Assembly: GCF_005960665.1 (NCBI RefSeq)
Contig: NZ_CP040676.1
Location: 2,295,001-2,359,000, forward strand
Length of the DNA stretch: 64,000 nt
Direction: 5' to 3'
DNA from: Exiguobacterium mexicanum
Lineage (GTDB): Bacteria; Bacillota; Bacilli; Exiguobacteriales; Exiguobacteriaceae
The translations under genes were made by a program, and so were the position numbers. Positions 41,636-51,067 of the stretch are shown here, one piece after another. Numbering within the stretch: position 1 is the first letter of the stretch; each line of letters starts with the position of its first letter. The notes below the pieces were generated by a model. It had not been told where the DNA came from, made no database searches, and saw only the letters and a list, made by a program, of their open reading frames with translations.

Positions 41636-42115
41636 TCACACCGATACCGCGATGGGCATCCGTGATTTTACTGTCAACGTTTTAAGAACAGACAACAACT
41701 CGAACATCGAGAGTTGGTCGGCCTCTTTCGTCAAGCAGAAGCAGTCATCCTCTTGTTTGCGGAGTTCCGCCACAAGCTTGCCTGCTTTGTCTCGAACGCT
41801 GAACTTATAGCGCTCGACATCGTATTGTATCGTATAGAGACCGCGTTCATAGACGTTGTACTCACACTTTTTCCCGAATAACGAGAATTTGTCCTTCAAC
41901 TGACCAATCGCCTGCCCGTCGTGGTTCATGACGACCCACTTTTGACAGTTCGGGATGTACTTCCCGTGAGCGATTTGACGGCCTGACAAGTTGTGCACTT
42001 GAACACTGCCCTCCGCGTCGCGGTGAACAGATCCGATCGCATCATTTGTCTCGTCATAAATGGTTGCTTCGCCTTGCGTAAAGACACAACCTTTTACATA
42101 AATTAATTTGCGCAC
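41636..42115 (-). CDS. Hypothetical protein, possible LURP/tubby-like beta-barrel
   Basis: 159 residues starting at GTG behind AGGAGG. Alternating strands (VFTQGEATIYDETNDAIGSV, WVVMNHDGQAIGQLKDKFSL, YKFSVRDKAGKLVAELRKQ) recall the LURP-one/tubby C-terminal fold, with an internal pattern of modified YVKGC and FGKKCEYNVYERG. No signal or membrane segment. Function unknown; the fold label is tentative. Confidence 0.5.
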   Translation of the reverse strand: MRKLIYVKGCVFTQGEATIYDETNDAIGSVHRDAEGSVQVHNLSGRQIAHGKYIPNCQKWVVMNHDGQAIGQLKDKFSLFGKKCEYNVYERGLYTIQYDVERYKFSVRDKAGKLVAELRKQEDDCFCLTKEADQLSMFELLSVLKTLTVKSRMPIAVSV

Positions 42116-42332
42116 CGCTTTTCCTCCTAATACGTTCCAACCTTGGATTTGTGTGTGTTTGGTTGGTCTTTCTATGAAACCCCCAAATTGGTACTGCTAG
42201 CCGCCTTTTCTCGTTTTAGCGACTACATATTTCATATGACGAAGATGATTATTGCATCGATTGATGAAAAAGACAACCCCTTTTTCTTCGACACAATCCG
42301 CCATTCTGTCAAAGTTGTGAACACGCCTGATT
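42116..42332. other. Intergenic region with no supported gene
   Basis: This 217-base stretch separates the GTG-start gene from the Mrr-like gene. It is more AT-rich than its neighbours. A 66-codon frame on the plus strand reaches the end of the stretch but has no ribosome site. It may hold promoters for the gene to its left. Confidence 0.4.
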
Positions 42333-42833
42333 TTATCGCTTAAAACCGGCCTCTTTTAGCAACTGTTCGAGCTCCATTCTTGCAATCAGACGAACTTGAT
42401 TCGGTTCCGCCAATTCGTACGCACTATCGGTATACGATGAGTTCGTCACGACCCAGCCCTCGTTCACGCCATAGTATGGAACAGACGCCGCGACTTGCTG
42501 GACGGCTTCGAGTCCGACCGCCTTTTCATAGCGTTTCGCTTGGACCGCGATCGACCATCCATCTTCTGCTTCAAGGAGCAGATCCGCCCCGAAGTCACGT
42601 GACGCCGGGGTCACCGTCACGGTGTACCCGAGCGCGGTGAACACTTCCTCTAAAAATAGTTCAAATTCTCGGCCGTCCATCCGGTCGATGCGGTGGATCG
42701 TCGAGAGACGCATCCGCCAAATGAGCCAAAGCAGGCCGACTGCCACGCAAGCGATGATGCTCCAAATCGGTGCATCCCACCACCATAACCCGAGGGCAAT
42801 CATTAAGCTGAGCCCCATTCCTTTCACGTCCAT
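42333..42833 (-). CDS. Membrane-anchored Mrr-like restriction endonuclease-fold protein
   Basis: 166 residues. Two hydrophobic segments (about 6-18 and 22-40) precede a PD-(D/E)xK nuclease domain of Mrr type: FELFLEEVFTALGY, then DFGADLLLEAEDGWSIAVQAKRY with the acidic and Gln-Ala-Lys residues. Such proteins may cleave modified DNA or act on foreign DNA at the membrane. No methyltransferase or other defence gene is nearby. The ATG follows AGAGAGG. Confidence 0.75.
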   Translation of the reverse strand: MDVKGMGLSLMIALGLWWWDAPIWSIIACVAVGLLWLIWRMRLSTIHRIDRMDGREFELFLEEVFTALGYTVTVTPASRDFGADLLLEAEDGWSIAVQAKRYEKAVGLEAVQQVAASVPYYGVNEGWVVTNSSYTDSAYELAEPNQVRLIARMELEQLLKEAGFKR

Positions 42834-42952
42834 CGCCCTCTCTATGTGTTCTTATCTTCACTTTACCGTTTGAAGGCAGGAAAACAAAGGGGGAGCTGTC
42901 GAATGTATTGAAGATGTACCCGTTTGATATAGAGAAGGAGGGATCATCGTTA

Positions 42953-45127
42953 ATGGAGAACCGAGGACATCTCCAAAGCGAACTGCTACACGCCTTACCG
43001 TACGGTGTAGCGTTAATCACGACGGATGGGACAATCGTCCAAGCAAACCGTCCGTTTTTAGAGCAATTCCCTGAAGACTTACAAACGCGATCAAACATCT
43101 TTCATATGGTCAACCAGTCACCGATCACGATGGAGCTGTCACGACGGATGGAGCAAGGACTATCTTGGACGTATGAGATGCCGACGATCCGGATTCACGC
43201 CATCCCCAATGGTGACGTCTACATCCTCTCAATCGAGCCGCTTCCGCTCGATACACGGGTGACGGTACAACATAACGCGTTCGAAGCCATGATGCACACT
43301 GAGCTTGATATGGCGATGATCATGACCGATGCCAATCTGTTGATCAATCGCTTCAATAAAGGGGCGACCGAACTGTTCGGATATGCGCCGCACGAAGTAC
43401 TCTATGAAATGACCCCGTTCGGTCTGTTCGAGTCAAGAGAACTGAGCGAGAAGCGGACCCACTATCAAGACGAGACGGAGCGGCTCTTGTCATTCGAACA
43501 GATGCTGCGTGTGGCGTTAGACCGAGGCGACCGTGAATGGAAGTTCCAACGAAAAGACCGGACCCATTTCGTCGGAAAACTGTTCATGCACCCTGTCTAT
43601 GAGCAGGCACGCGTCATCGGATTTTTCTTTTTCGTGTTCGATGTCAGTCCTGAGATCGCCTTGAAAGGCGAATTGCTTCATAAAGAACAACGCTATCGCA
43701 TGTTTGCCGAATCAGTCATCGAAGCCGTGCTATTCCATGAAGGCGGGACGATCTTAGACGCGAACAAGGCGGCCGAAACGATTTTTCGCATCCCGGCCGA
43801 ACAGATGGTCGGCCGTCAAACGATTGAGTTCATCGCCGAAGGCTACCGGGCCGATGTGTTGCGCCGCATTCGCAATCATATCCAGACACCGTATGAGGTC
43901 ATCGGCCGTCGTGAGGACGGGACGTTCCTCGAGATGGAAGTGTACCCGAAAGAAGTGACGTTCCAAGGCCAGACGCTTCGTGTCGCCGTCATGCGCGACA
44001 TCAGCGACCGAAAGAAAGTCGAGCGCATGCTCGAGCGGGAGAAGAACGCCATCGCCCGGCAACGGGATATCATCCAATCGATTTTACAGGCGTCCAATGA
44101 AGCGTTCGTCTTGACCGAATCGAACGGCAGCGTCCTCTTCATGAACGTGCACGCCCGTCGTCTGCTCGATTTGCCGGGTATCGCCCCGAACAAGATGCAA
44201 GAGCGAATTCCGCTCCTGACGACATTCCGCGCGCGTGACCGCACCGAGATGTTGAAAAAAATCGATCTGTTGCTCGACGGATCGGCGCGAGAAGTGTCAA
44301 TGCGCTTCTCGATTCCGCAACCGAATGATCGGGACGAGCAATATTACGAGATGTATGGGACTGGTATGGATACGAAACGCCAAATCGGAATGGACAGTGG
44401 GTTCTTGTTTGTTTTTCGCAACCGGACCGAAGAAGAACGGATGGACCAAATCAAAAACGAATTGGTCAGCACCGTGTCCCACGAACTGAGAACCCCGCTC
44501 TCGTCACTGTCGGGATATATCGAATTGATGCTCACTCGCGACTTGAACCCCGAAAAGCGTGAGCGCTACTTAAAGACGATGGCGAAGGAAGCGAAGCGAC
44601 TGACCGACCTGTTGAACGATTTTCTCGATATTCAACGAATGGAAGACGGCAATCAAGAGTATAAAAAAGACCACTTCATCTTGAACGAACTCGTCCGCGA
44701 TGTTGTCGAACGCTTCCGCGAGACGAGCAATCACTCGATTCATTTCGATGACGCCGATGAATCGCTTCACCTCATCGCCGACAAAGACCGCATCGAGCAA
44801 GTCATCATCAACCTGCTCTCGAACGCGATCAAGTACTCGCCTCATCACCACGAAGTCGAGGTACGGGTCCGCCATGAACGTAACCAAGCCCACGTCTCCA
44901 TTCAAGACTTCGGCATCGGGATTCCCGAGCATGCGTTCGAAGAGTTATTCAAAAAGTTTTATCGCGTCGACAACTCGGACACACGTCAAATTGGCGGGAC
45001 GGGTCTTGGACTGTCAATTTGTAAGGAAATCATCGAATCACACGGCGGTAGTATCGAGGTCGAGTCGAGCGTCGGCGTCGGCTCGACATTCACGTTCACG
45101 TTGGACTTAGCGGAGGAGACACTATGA
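42953..45127 (+). CDS. Soluble multi-PAS sensor histidine kinase
   Basis: 724 residues with no membrane segments. Three to four PAS domains (about 12-100, 115-235, 250-370 and 385-490) precede a HisKA domain (phospho-His about 509 in STVSHELRTPLSSLSG) and an HATPase domain (N box LLSNAIKYSPHHH, G boxes DFGIGIPEH and GGTGLGLSICKEII). A cytoplasmic signal, such as redox or a ligand, is likely. The start ATG has AAGGAGGG ten bases upstream. No response regulator is adjacent; the following SDR gene overlaps its end by 4 bases. Confidence 0.88.
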   Translation: MENRGHLQSELLHALPYGVALITTDGTIVQANRPFLEQFPEDLQTRSNIFHMVNQSPITMELSRRMEQGLSWTYEMPTIRIHAIPNGDVYILSIEPLPLDTRVTVQHNAFEAMMHTELDMAMIMTDANLLINRFNKGATELFGYAPHEVLYEMTPFGLFESRELSEKRTHYQDETERLLSFEQMLRVALDRGDREWKFQRKDRTHFVGKLFMHPVYEQARVIGFFFFVFDVSPEIALKGELLHKEQRYRMFAESVIEAVLFHEGGTILDANKAAETIFRIPAEQMVGRQTIEFIAEGYRADVLRRIRNHIQTPYEVIGRREDGTFLEMEVYPKEVTFQGQTLRVAVMRDISDRKKVERMLEREKNAIARQRDIIQSILQASNEAFVLTESNGSVLFMNVHARRLLDLPGIAPNKMQERIPLLTTFRARDRTEMLKKIDLLLDGSAREVSMRFSIPQPNDRDEQYYEMYGTGMDTKRQIGMDSGFLFVFRNRTEEERMDQIKNELVSTVSHELRTPLSSLSGYIELMLTRDLNPEKRERYLKTMAKEAKRLTDLLNDFLDIQRMEDGNQEYKKDHFILNELVRDVVERFRETSNHSIHFDDADESLHLIADKDRIEQVIINLLSNAIKYSPHHHEVEVRVRHERNQAHVSIQDFGIGIPEHAFEELFKKFYRVDNSDTRQIGGTGLGLSICKEIIESHGGSIEVESSVGVGSTFTFTLDLAEETL

Positions 45128-46194
45128 ACCATTACGCTTTCACCGGTTTCCCCGGCTTTTTAGCCGGAAAGATGATCACGCACCTCGCAACCTTGCCGAA
45201 TCAAATCGGAACGATTTACGCGCTCCACCTCCCGACCGAACGTTCCGGGGCACTCGCTTTAAAACAGGAGCTGTTGGAAGCGACATCGTTACGAGATGAC
45301 CAACTCGTGCTCGTCGAGGCCGATATCACGCTGCCTGAAGTCGTGCTCGACCCGATCATGCGCTCGGTCATCGAACGTGAAGTGAATTACGTGTTTCACT
45401 TGGCCGCTGCGTACGACTTGAGCATCCCTTATGATGTCGGGTATCGCATCAATCTGCTTGGGACGAAACACATCACCTCGCTCGCAAAACGGGCCCCGCA
45501 CTTGAAACGATACGTCTACTTCAGCACCGCCTATGTGTCCGGACGCCGTCAGGGCACCGTTTATGAGAACGAGTTATGGCACCGTGTCCGCTTTAAAAAC
45601 CATTACGAGGCGACGAAGTATGAAGCCGAGGCCATCGTCTCGCGGGAGCTCGGTTCGATGCCGGTGACCATCATCCGTCCCGGCATCGTCATCGGCCATA
45701 GCGAGACCGGCGAGACGAAAAAGTTTGACGGGGTCTACTTCGTCTTGAAGCTGATGGACCAACTCCGCCAAGCCGCCCCGCTGCCGTACATTGGACGACA
45801 GAATATCGAAGTGAACCTCGTCCCGTATGATTATGTCGTCGAGGCGACCGCTTATCTCGCCCACGCCCCGGTCGGTTTAAAACGGACGTTCCATTTGACG
45901 GACCCGTTCCCGCACGGCGCACGCGAAGTGTACCGGATGATTCATGAAGAGATGTTCGGTCGTCCTCCACGCGGGACGATTCCACATGCGGTCGCGGAGA
46001 CCGGATTCTCGGCGCTGCATCTGTCGGAACGTTACGGCGTTCCGCGCGAACTACTCGCCTATTTCAAACATCAAGTCCATTTCGATACGACCCAGACGTT
46101 GCGGGCACTGAGCGGGACGGACATCGTCTGTCCTGACTTGAAAGACTACTTGCCGAAAGTCGTCGCCTATTACGAGACACACAAAAAGCCCTGA
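45124..46194 (+). CDS. Extended short-chain dehydrogenase/reductase, thioester-reductase-like
   Basis: 356 residues. NAD(P)-binding motif TGFPGFLAG (8-16), Asp and Asn contacts in VEADITLP and FHLAAAYDLS, and catalytic Tyr161/Lys165 (YEATKYEAEA). The closest pattern is the NAD-dependent epimerase/carboxylic-acid-reductase R-domain group; the substrate is unknown. It overlaps the kinase gene (ATGA), so the two are cotranslated. Ends at a very strong terminator. Confidence 0.75.
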   Translation: MNHYAFTGFPGFLAGKMITHLATLPNQIGTIYALHLPTERSGALALKQELLEATSLRDDQLVLVEADITLPEVVLDPIMRSVIEREVNYVFHLAAAYDLSIPYDVGYRINLLGTKHITSLAKRAPHLKRYVYFSTAYVSGRRQGTVYENELWHRVRFKNHYEATKYEAEAIVSRELGSMPVTIIRPGIVIGHSETGETKKFDGVYFVLKLMDQLRQAAPLPYIGRQNIEVNLVPYDYVVEATAYLAHAPVGLKRTFHLTDPFPHGAREVYRMIHEEMFGRPPRGTIPHAVAETGFSALHLSERYGVPRELLAYFKHQVHFDTTQTLRALSGTDIVCPDLKDYLPKVVAYYETHKKP

Positions 46195-46213
46195 ACAGGG
46201 CTTTTTGTGTGTC
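46176..46213. terminator. Bidirectional terminator between SDR and potassium transporter
   Basis: An almost perfect 18-bp stem (46176-46193 with 46196-46213, GACACACAAAAAGCCC type) holds the SDR stop codon and the first bases of the converging gene end. Confidence 0.85.
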
Positions 46214-47591
46214 ATCCGATTAACAACTTCTCTTTTGGATAGCGAATCTTCCGGTCCATTTGTCTCGCGACCGTGAATAGAATCGTCAACGAGCCGACGC
46301 GGCCGAGCAACATCATGAACATGATAAAGCTTTTTCCGGCATCGTTCAGTTCTGCCGTGATTCCAAGCGATAACCCGACCGTGCCGAACGCCGAGACCGT
46401 CTCGAATAGGAGCGCGGTCGCCGAAATGTGGCCGTTCGTCAAGATGGTCAGTGCGGTAATCAATAAAATAAAGATGAAACTGGTGATGGCCACCATATAC
46501 GCTTTTTTGATTTGGAACGCGTCAATCGTCCGCTCCAAGATGACCGTCTCCTTTTTACCAACGATGAACGCCCACATATCCGCCAAAATGACAGCCACGG
46601 TCGTCACTTTAATCCCGGACCCGGTGGAAGCGGCCCCTGCACCGACGTACATGAGAATCAAGACGACACCGATCGACACAGGCGCCATCGTCGAGATGTC
46701 GACCGTGTTGAAACCGGCCGTCCGTGTCGTCACCGCCTGGAAGAAAGTAACGTGCAACGCTTCACCGAACGGGCGTCCATATAAACTCCCTTCCGTCGAC
46801 ACCCATTCAAACAGCATGAGCGCGAACCAGGCAATGCCGTTGACGATGGCGAGTGACGCAATCATGATTTTCGAATGCAGCGCGAGCCGTTTCCAGCGCT
46901 TCACCTCGGTCGCGTCCGCAATCGTCGTGAAGCCGAGCCCTCCAATCATCAAGAGGACGGCAATCGTGATGACGATGGCCGTATTCTGTTCAAATTGCAT
47001 CAAACTGTCTGGCCAAAGGGCAAACCCCGCGTTATTGAACGCTGATACCGCATGGAAGAAGCCATAATACAATGCCTCGCCGAAGCGATAATCACCGGTG
47101 CTGTACAGTTCGAACGTTAAAAACAGCATGCCTAGAAACTGAACGATCAGTGTCGTGAAGACGATGTTGCGGACGAGCCGGACCGTGCCGCCAGGCCCCG
47201 ACAAGTTGAGCGATTCTTGAAGGAGAATCCGCTGTTTCAAGCCGATTTTCTTCCCGAGCACGCTGAGTAACATGAGAGCGACCGTCATGAAGCCGAGACC
47301 TCCGATTTGAATCAAGGCGACGATGACGAGCTCGCCGAACGTGTTGAAGGAAGAGCCGATATCAATCGTCGACAACCCGGTCACCGTACCGGCCGACGTG
47401 GCGATAAAGAGACAGTCAATCCACGACACGGGTTGCGCCTGTGCAAACGGCATGTAGAGCAGGGTCGCACCAGTCAAGATGGCGAGTAAAAATCCAGTCG
47501 CGATAAAACGGGCCGGCTTTTCAAACACGAGCCGGTAGAGCGCTTCAATTCGTTTTATGCGCATTTCCCGCACGGTCAATCGATGTCGCAT
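46212..47591 (-). CDS. ktrB: Ktr/Trk-type potassium uptake channel subunit (KtrB-like)
   Basis: 459 residues with four M1-P-M2 repeats. Selectivity-filter glycines are visible: GTVTGLSTID, AFNNAGFALW, TRTAGFNTVD and AFGTVGLSLG. KtrB moves K+ with Na+ and needs a KtrA/TrkA-type RCK partner that is not in this window. The first pore helix ISVWIDCLFIATSA type is normal. The ATG has AAGGAGA upstream. Confidence 0.88.
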   Translation of the reverse strand: MRHRLTVREMRIKRIEALYRLVFEKPARFIATGFLLAILTGATLLYMPFAQAQPVSWIDCLFIATSAGTVTGLSTIDIGSSFNTFGELVIVALIQIGGLGFMTVALMLLSVLGKKIGLKQRILLQESLNLSGPGGTVRLVRNIVFTTLIVQFLGMLFLTFELYSTGDYRFGEALYYGFFHAVSAFNNAGFALWPDSLMQFEQNTAIVITIAVLLMIGGLGFTTIADATEVKRWKRLALHSKIMIASLAIVNGIAWFALMLFEWVSTEGSLYGRPFGEALHVTFFQAVTTRTAGFNTVDISTMAPVSIGVVLILMYVGAGAASTGSGIKVTTVAVILADMWAFIVGKKETVILERTIDAFQIKKAYMVAITSFIFILLITALTILTNGHISATALLFETVSAFGTVGLSLGITAELNDAGKSFIMFMMLLGRVGSLTILFTVARQMDRKIRYPKEKLLIG

Positions 47592-47744
47592 CTCGCTATC
47601 TCCTTCAGATCTAGTTTTCTAAGGCTCATATTACTCCTCACTTTTAAAATTGCCAACTAGAAAAATGTATCGCTAACTGTTTGTCGATTTTTTTGGTAAT
47701 ATGAGAGATAGACTTTAAGAATGTTGAGGAGGTTGAATGAAACC

Positions 47745-47984
47745 GTGGATCCTAGTACGGTAGATCATTCGCTAACGGATGTCTCGCGAAGGTTGGAGCG
47801 TCAGTCACAATGTATGCCCGCCCATCTTTATTTCCAACTTGAAGAACTGCTACATTGGTCACTCGATCAAGAAGTTGTGAATCAATTGTACGCATTATTA
47901 AAAAAATACGACGTGTTAACCGATATAGAGCGTGAAGAACGAAATATCAGCATTCAAATGCTGATTGACGAAAACGGCGCTTAA
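47745..47984 (+). CDS. Small hypothetical protein
   Basis: 79 residues if the GTG at 47745 is used; GAGGAGG lies 12 bases upstream, which is long, so a start inside the ribosome site is excluded and the choice is uncertain. The protein is helical and charged (ALLKKYDVLTDIEREERNIS) with a short Cys-containing N-terminal part. It precedes motAB on the same strand but is separated by a terminator. No family recognised. Confidence 0.5.
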   Translation: MDPSTVDHSLTDVSRRLERQSQCMPAHLYFQLEELLHWSLDQEVVNQLYALLKKYDVLTDIEREERNISIQMLIDENGA

Positions 47985-48001
47985 CCATCGGGAACGCATT
48001 T

Positions 48002-48033
48002 GCGGGAGACGAGTTAAGTCTCTCGCTTTTTTT
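48002..48033 (+). terminator. Terminator upstream of motA
   Basis: GCGGGAGAC pairs with GTCTCTCGC (48002-48010 with 48018-48026, one G-T), followed by TTTTTTT. Confidence 0.8.
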
Positions 48034-48070
48034 GTCTCCCGATCTCTTTAGAAAGGTGGAAAACATAGAC

Positions 48071-48853
48071 ATGGATGTCGTCACTTTAATAGGACTTTTA
48101 CTCGGTTTCTTCACGCTTATCGGCGGTATGATTTTGAAAGGCGCGGGGGTCGCCCCGCTGATCAACCCAGCAGCACTGGTCATTATTTTTGTCGGTACAG
48201 CTGCCGCGGTCAGCATCGCCGTATCAAAAGAACAGTTACAGACGGTTCCCCAACTGTTCAAAATTTTATTCAAGAAGCAAGAGTTGCCGAGTAAATCGGG
48301 CCTGTTGACGCAATTCGTCGATTTATCGACGCAAGCGCGTAAAGAAGGTTTGTTATCGCTTGAAACGGCCCTTGAACAAGTCGAAGAACCGTTCTTGAAG
48401 CAAGGCATGATGATGGTCATTGATGGCCAACCGTCCGAGTACATCGCCGAAGTGATGTCTCGTGATATCGAGAACATGGAAATACGCCATAAGGCGAACG
48501 CCGACGTGTTCACGCAAGCGGGGACGTATGCGCCGACACTCGGTGTACTCGGGGCCGTAATCGGACTCGTCGCTGCATTAAAAGATTTATCGGATATCGA
48601 CAAACTCGGATATGCCATCTCAGCTGCCTTTGTCGCGACACTGTTCGGGATCTTTAGTGGCTATGTCCTTTGGTTCCCCTTCGCTAACAAGTTGAAGCAA
48701 TATTCGAAGAGCGAAGTCGTCGTCAAGGAAATGATGATTGAAGGAATTTTATCCATCCAAGGCGGAGAATCACCAAAGACGCTAGAAGATAAGTTGGCCG
48801 TGTATTTGTCTCCAAAGGAGCGAGCGAACTATGAAGCGCAAAAAGAAGCATGA
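48071..48853 (+). CDS. motA: Flagellar motor stator protein MotA
   Basis: 260 residues with four membrane segments. Conserved Pro residues of the cytoplasmic-end helices occur in TYAPTLGVLGAVIGL, and GTAAAVSIAVSKEQL is the helix-2 region; a large cytoplasmic loop contains the rotor-contact segment. The proton-type MotB partner overlaps by 23 bases. The ATG is at 48071, about 11 bases after AAAGGTGG. The sequence favours H+ over Na+ drive, but this is inferred from the partner. Confidence 0.92.
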   Translation: MDVVTLIGLLLGFFTLIGGMILKGAGVAPLINPAALVIIFVGTAAAVSIAVSKEQLQTVPQLFKILFKKQELPSKSGLLTQFVDLSTQARKEGLLSLETALEQVEEPFLKQGMMMVIDGQPSEYIAEVMSRDIENMEIRHKANADVFTQAGTYAPTLGVLGAVIGLVAALKDLSDIDKLGYAISAAFVATLFGIFSGYVLWFPFANKLKQYSKSEVVVKEMMIEGILSIQGGESPKTLEDKLAVYLSPKERANYEAQKEA

Positions 48854-49607
48854 TCATGAAGAACACATCCCTGAAGGCTGGCTCATTCCTTATGCCGATC
48901 TCCTGACGCTTCTGCTCGCTTTGTTCATCGTCTTGTTCGCCTCGAGTAACGTCGACCAGACGAAGCTCGAAAAGATGTCCCAGTCCTTTAATCAAGTGTT
49001 CTCAGGCGGGACGAGTGTGTTTCAAGCCTCCACCGCCTCGAACAGCGATATTAGCCGCACGAACAAAACGGACACGACGTCAAATCCACGGACGTACGAA
49101 CTCGCCAAACTCGATGAGTTGAAAGAAGAGGTCAATCAATACATTCAAAAGAATGGACTCGAGGATGAGATCGAAGCGACCATCAATTCGAGCGGTCTCG
49201 TCCTGACGATCCAAGACCGGGCTCTATTCAGCATGGGTGAAGCGACGCTCGATGGCGATGCTAGAGCAGTCGCCCGCTCCATCAGCGGTATTCTCGAACA
49301 AGCCGGCAATCGTGAAATCGTCGTATCGGGTCATACGGATAACATTCCAATCAACACGGCCCGATTCCCGTCGAACTGGGAACTCAGTTCAGCCCGAGCC
49401 ACCGCTTTCATGCGCGGCTTGTTGACGAACGACGCCTTGAACCCTGGGCAGTTCACACTTGCGAGCTACGGGGAATATAAGCCGATTGCGACGAACGACA
49501 CGGAAGCCGGACGTTCGAAAAACCGCCGCGTCGAAGTATTGATTAAACCACTTGTCGATTTGTCAGAAGGATCGCCCAAAATGATTGATACGATCGTTTT
49601 GCCATAA
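48831..49607 (+). CDS. motB: Flagellar motor stator protein MotB
   Basis: 258 residues. A single N-terminal membrane helix carries the proton-carrying Asp23 (WLIPYADLLTLLLALFIVLFA), followed by a linker and an OmpA-like peptidoglycan-binding domain (VSGHTDNIPI, SNWELSSARATAFMR). It overlaps motA with AAAGGAG upstream. The PYADLLTLLLALF pattern matches proton-type MotB rather than MotS. The two genes form the stator operon. Confidence 0.93.
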   Translation: MKRKKKHDHEEHIPEGWLIPYADLLTLLLALFIVLFASSNVDQTKLEKMSQSFNQVFSGGTSVFQASTASNSDISRTNKTDTTSNPRTYELAKLDELKEEVNQYIQKNGLEDEIEATINSSGLVLTIQDRALFSMGEATLDGDARAVARSISGILEQAGNREIVVSGHTDNIPINTARFPSNWELSSARATAFMRGLLTNDALNPGQFTLASYGEYKPIATNDTEAGRSKNRRVEVLIKPLVDLSEGSPKMIDTIVLP

Positions 49608-49640
49608 AAAAACCCCACTCGATCGAGAGTGGGATTTTTT
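49608..49640. terminator. Bidirectional terminator between motB and the MerA-like gene
   Basis: CCCACTC (49614-49620) pairs with GAGTGGG (49627-49633), with A and T runs flanking on both sides. Confidence 0.8.
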
Positions 49641-49642
49641 CG

Positions 49643-51067
49643 TTAACGGGTCCATTCGAAATATTTACGAGCGAGCTCAGTGAGCGGACTGTTGAACAAA
49701 CGTTTCCGCCAGTACAAGTCGGCCGCCTTCTTGACCGCTTCGCTACGCGATGGGTACGGATAGATCATCCGGGACAGTTTACCGATCTTCTCGCCCCGCT
49801 GCATCGCATAGACGACGATTTGCATCCAATCTCCGGCCGTCATTCCGACCGCGTGCCCACCGATAATCTTACCGTTCTTCCGGGTGATGATTTTGACGAA
49901 TCCTGTCTCTTGACGGTCGGCGACGAACCGATCGACCTCAGACAGTTTCGCTTCAAAAATCTCGACGTCATCGCCGTGACGCTCACGTGCCTCGGCCTCG
50001 GTCATGCCAACGTGGAACACTTCCGGGTCCGTGAACGTGATCCACGGCATCTTCGTGTAGTCGACCTTGTTCCATAGTCCGAACAAGGCGTTCGCCACGA
50101 CGGCTTTCCCTTCTTCTCCGGCCGCATGGGTGAACGGTAACGTCTTGATCGTGTCACCGATCGCGAAAATGTGCGGTTGGGACGTCCGGTATGTCGAAGT
50201 GACATCAACGTACCCGTCTTTCACGTTCACATGCGCCCGGTCGAGCCGTAGTTCATCAATTCTCGGTTTACGGCCCGTCGCCATGAGCAGTTTGTCAGCC
50301 TCATACGTCACGGTCTCGCCATCGACTTCAGTCGTGACGTGAATACGTCCGTCCTCTTCCGCAATCTGCTTCACTTTCACCCCGATTTTCAGACGCATCG
50401 CCATCTCGAGCTGGGAGCGGAGCAATTTGCTGACAGACTCATCTTCTTTCGGTAAGAACGTGTCCTGTGCCTCAAGCACGGTCACTTGGCTTCCAAGACG
50501 AGCGAACGATTGGGCAAGTTCAAGCCCGACCGTGCCGGCACCGATGACGATGATACTTTCTGGCAGCGTCTCTTCTTCAAAAACTTGTTCGTTCGTTAAG
50601 TACGGAACACTGTCCAATCCATCAATCGGCGGTACGGTCGGTTTCGATCCGGTCGCGATGACAAACTTTTTCCCAATCAATAAGTCGTCTCCGACTTTAA
50701 GCTCGTACGGGCTTTGGAATGATGCCTCGCCGATATACACATCGACACCAAGTTTTTCGAAACGCTCCGTTCCGTCATGATCTTGGATGATGGCACGGGC
50801 ACGATCGACACGCGCCTTCGTCGTCTGGTAATGGTCGCGGCCATCAAACTCAGCTCCGAGCACACGCGCCGCCTGCATCATGCTACTCGCTTCTTTCGAA
50901 GCGGCAATCAGCGCTTTCGACGGGACACACCCGACGTGAAGACAGTCTCCACCAAGGTGTTTTTTCTTCTCGACCAAGGCGACCTTTGCGCCTAAGTTTG
51001 CGGCACCAGCCGCGACCGTCATCCCGGCCGCGCCACCACCAATCACAATCAACTGATAATCCTTCAT
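49643..51067 (-). CDS. Mercuric reductase/dihydrolipoamide dehydrogenase-like flavoprotein
   Basis: 474 residues. FAD motif VIGGGAAGMTVAAGAA, redox disulfide Cys42/Cys47 (GDCLHVGCVPSK), NAD motif VIGAGTVGLELAQSFARLG and FAD motif IFAIGDTIK are all present, followed by a dimerisation domain. The C-terminal HPT-x2-E active-site base is replaced by YPSRSE. Metal-binding cysteines of MerA (terminal CC pair) are missing, so mercury reduction is unlikely. It is coupled to the DUF1499 gene by 4 bases. Confidence 0.82.
   Translation of the reverse strand: MKDYQLIVIGGGAAGMTVAAGAANLGAKVALVEKKKHLGGDCLHVGCVPSKALIAASKEASSMMQAARVLGAEFDGRDHYQTTKARVDRARAIIQDHDGTERFEKLGVDVYIGEASFQSPYELKVGDDLLIGKKFVIATGSKPTVPPIDGLDSVPYLTNEQVFEEETLPESIIVIGAGTVGLELAQSFARLGSQVTVLEAQDTFLPKEDESVSKLLRSQLEMAMRLKIGVKVKQIAEEDGRIHVTTEVDGETVTYEADKLLMATGRKPRIDELRLDRAHVNVKDGYVDVTSTYRTSQPHIFAIGDTIKTLPFTHAAGEEGKAVVANALFGLWNKVDYTKMPWITFTDPEVFHVGMTEAEARERHGDDVEIFEAKLSEVDRFVADRQETGFVKIITRKNGKIIGGHAVGMTAGDWMQIVVYAMQRGEKIGKLSRMIYPYPSRSEAVKKAADLYWRKRLFNSPLTELARKYFEWTR

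Noticed and set aside
42143-42343. Frame of 66 codons between the tubby-like and Mrr-like genes
   Set aside because: No ribosome site, and no motif or family.
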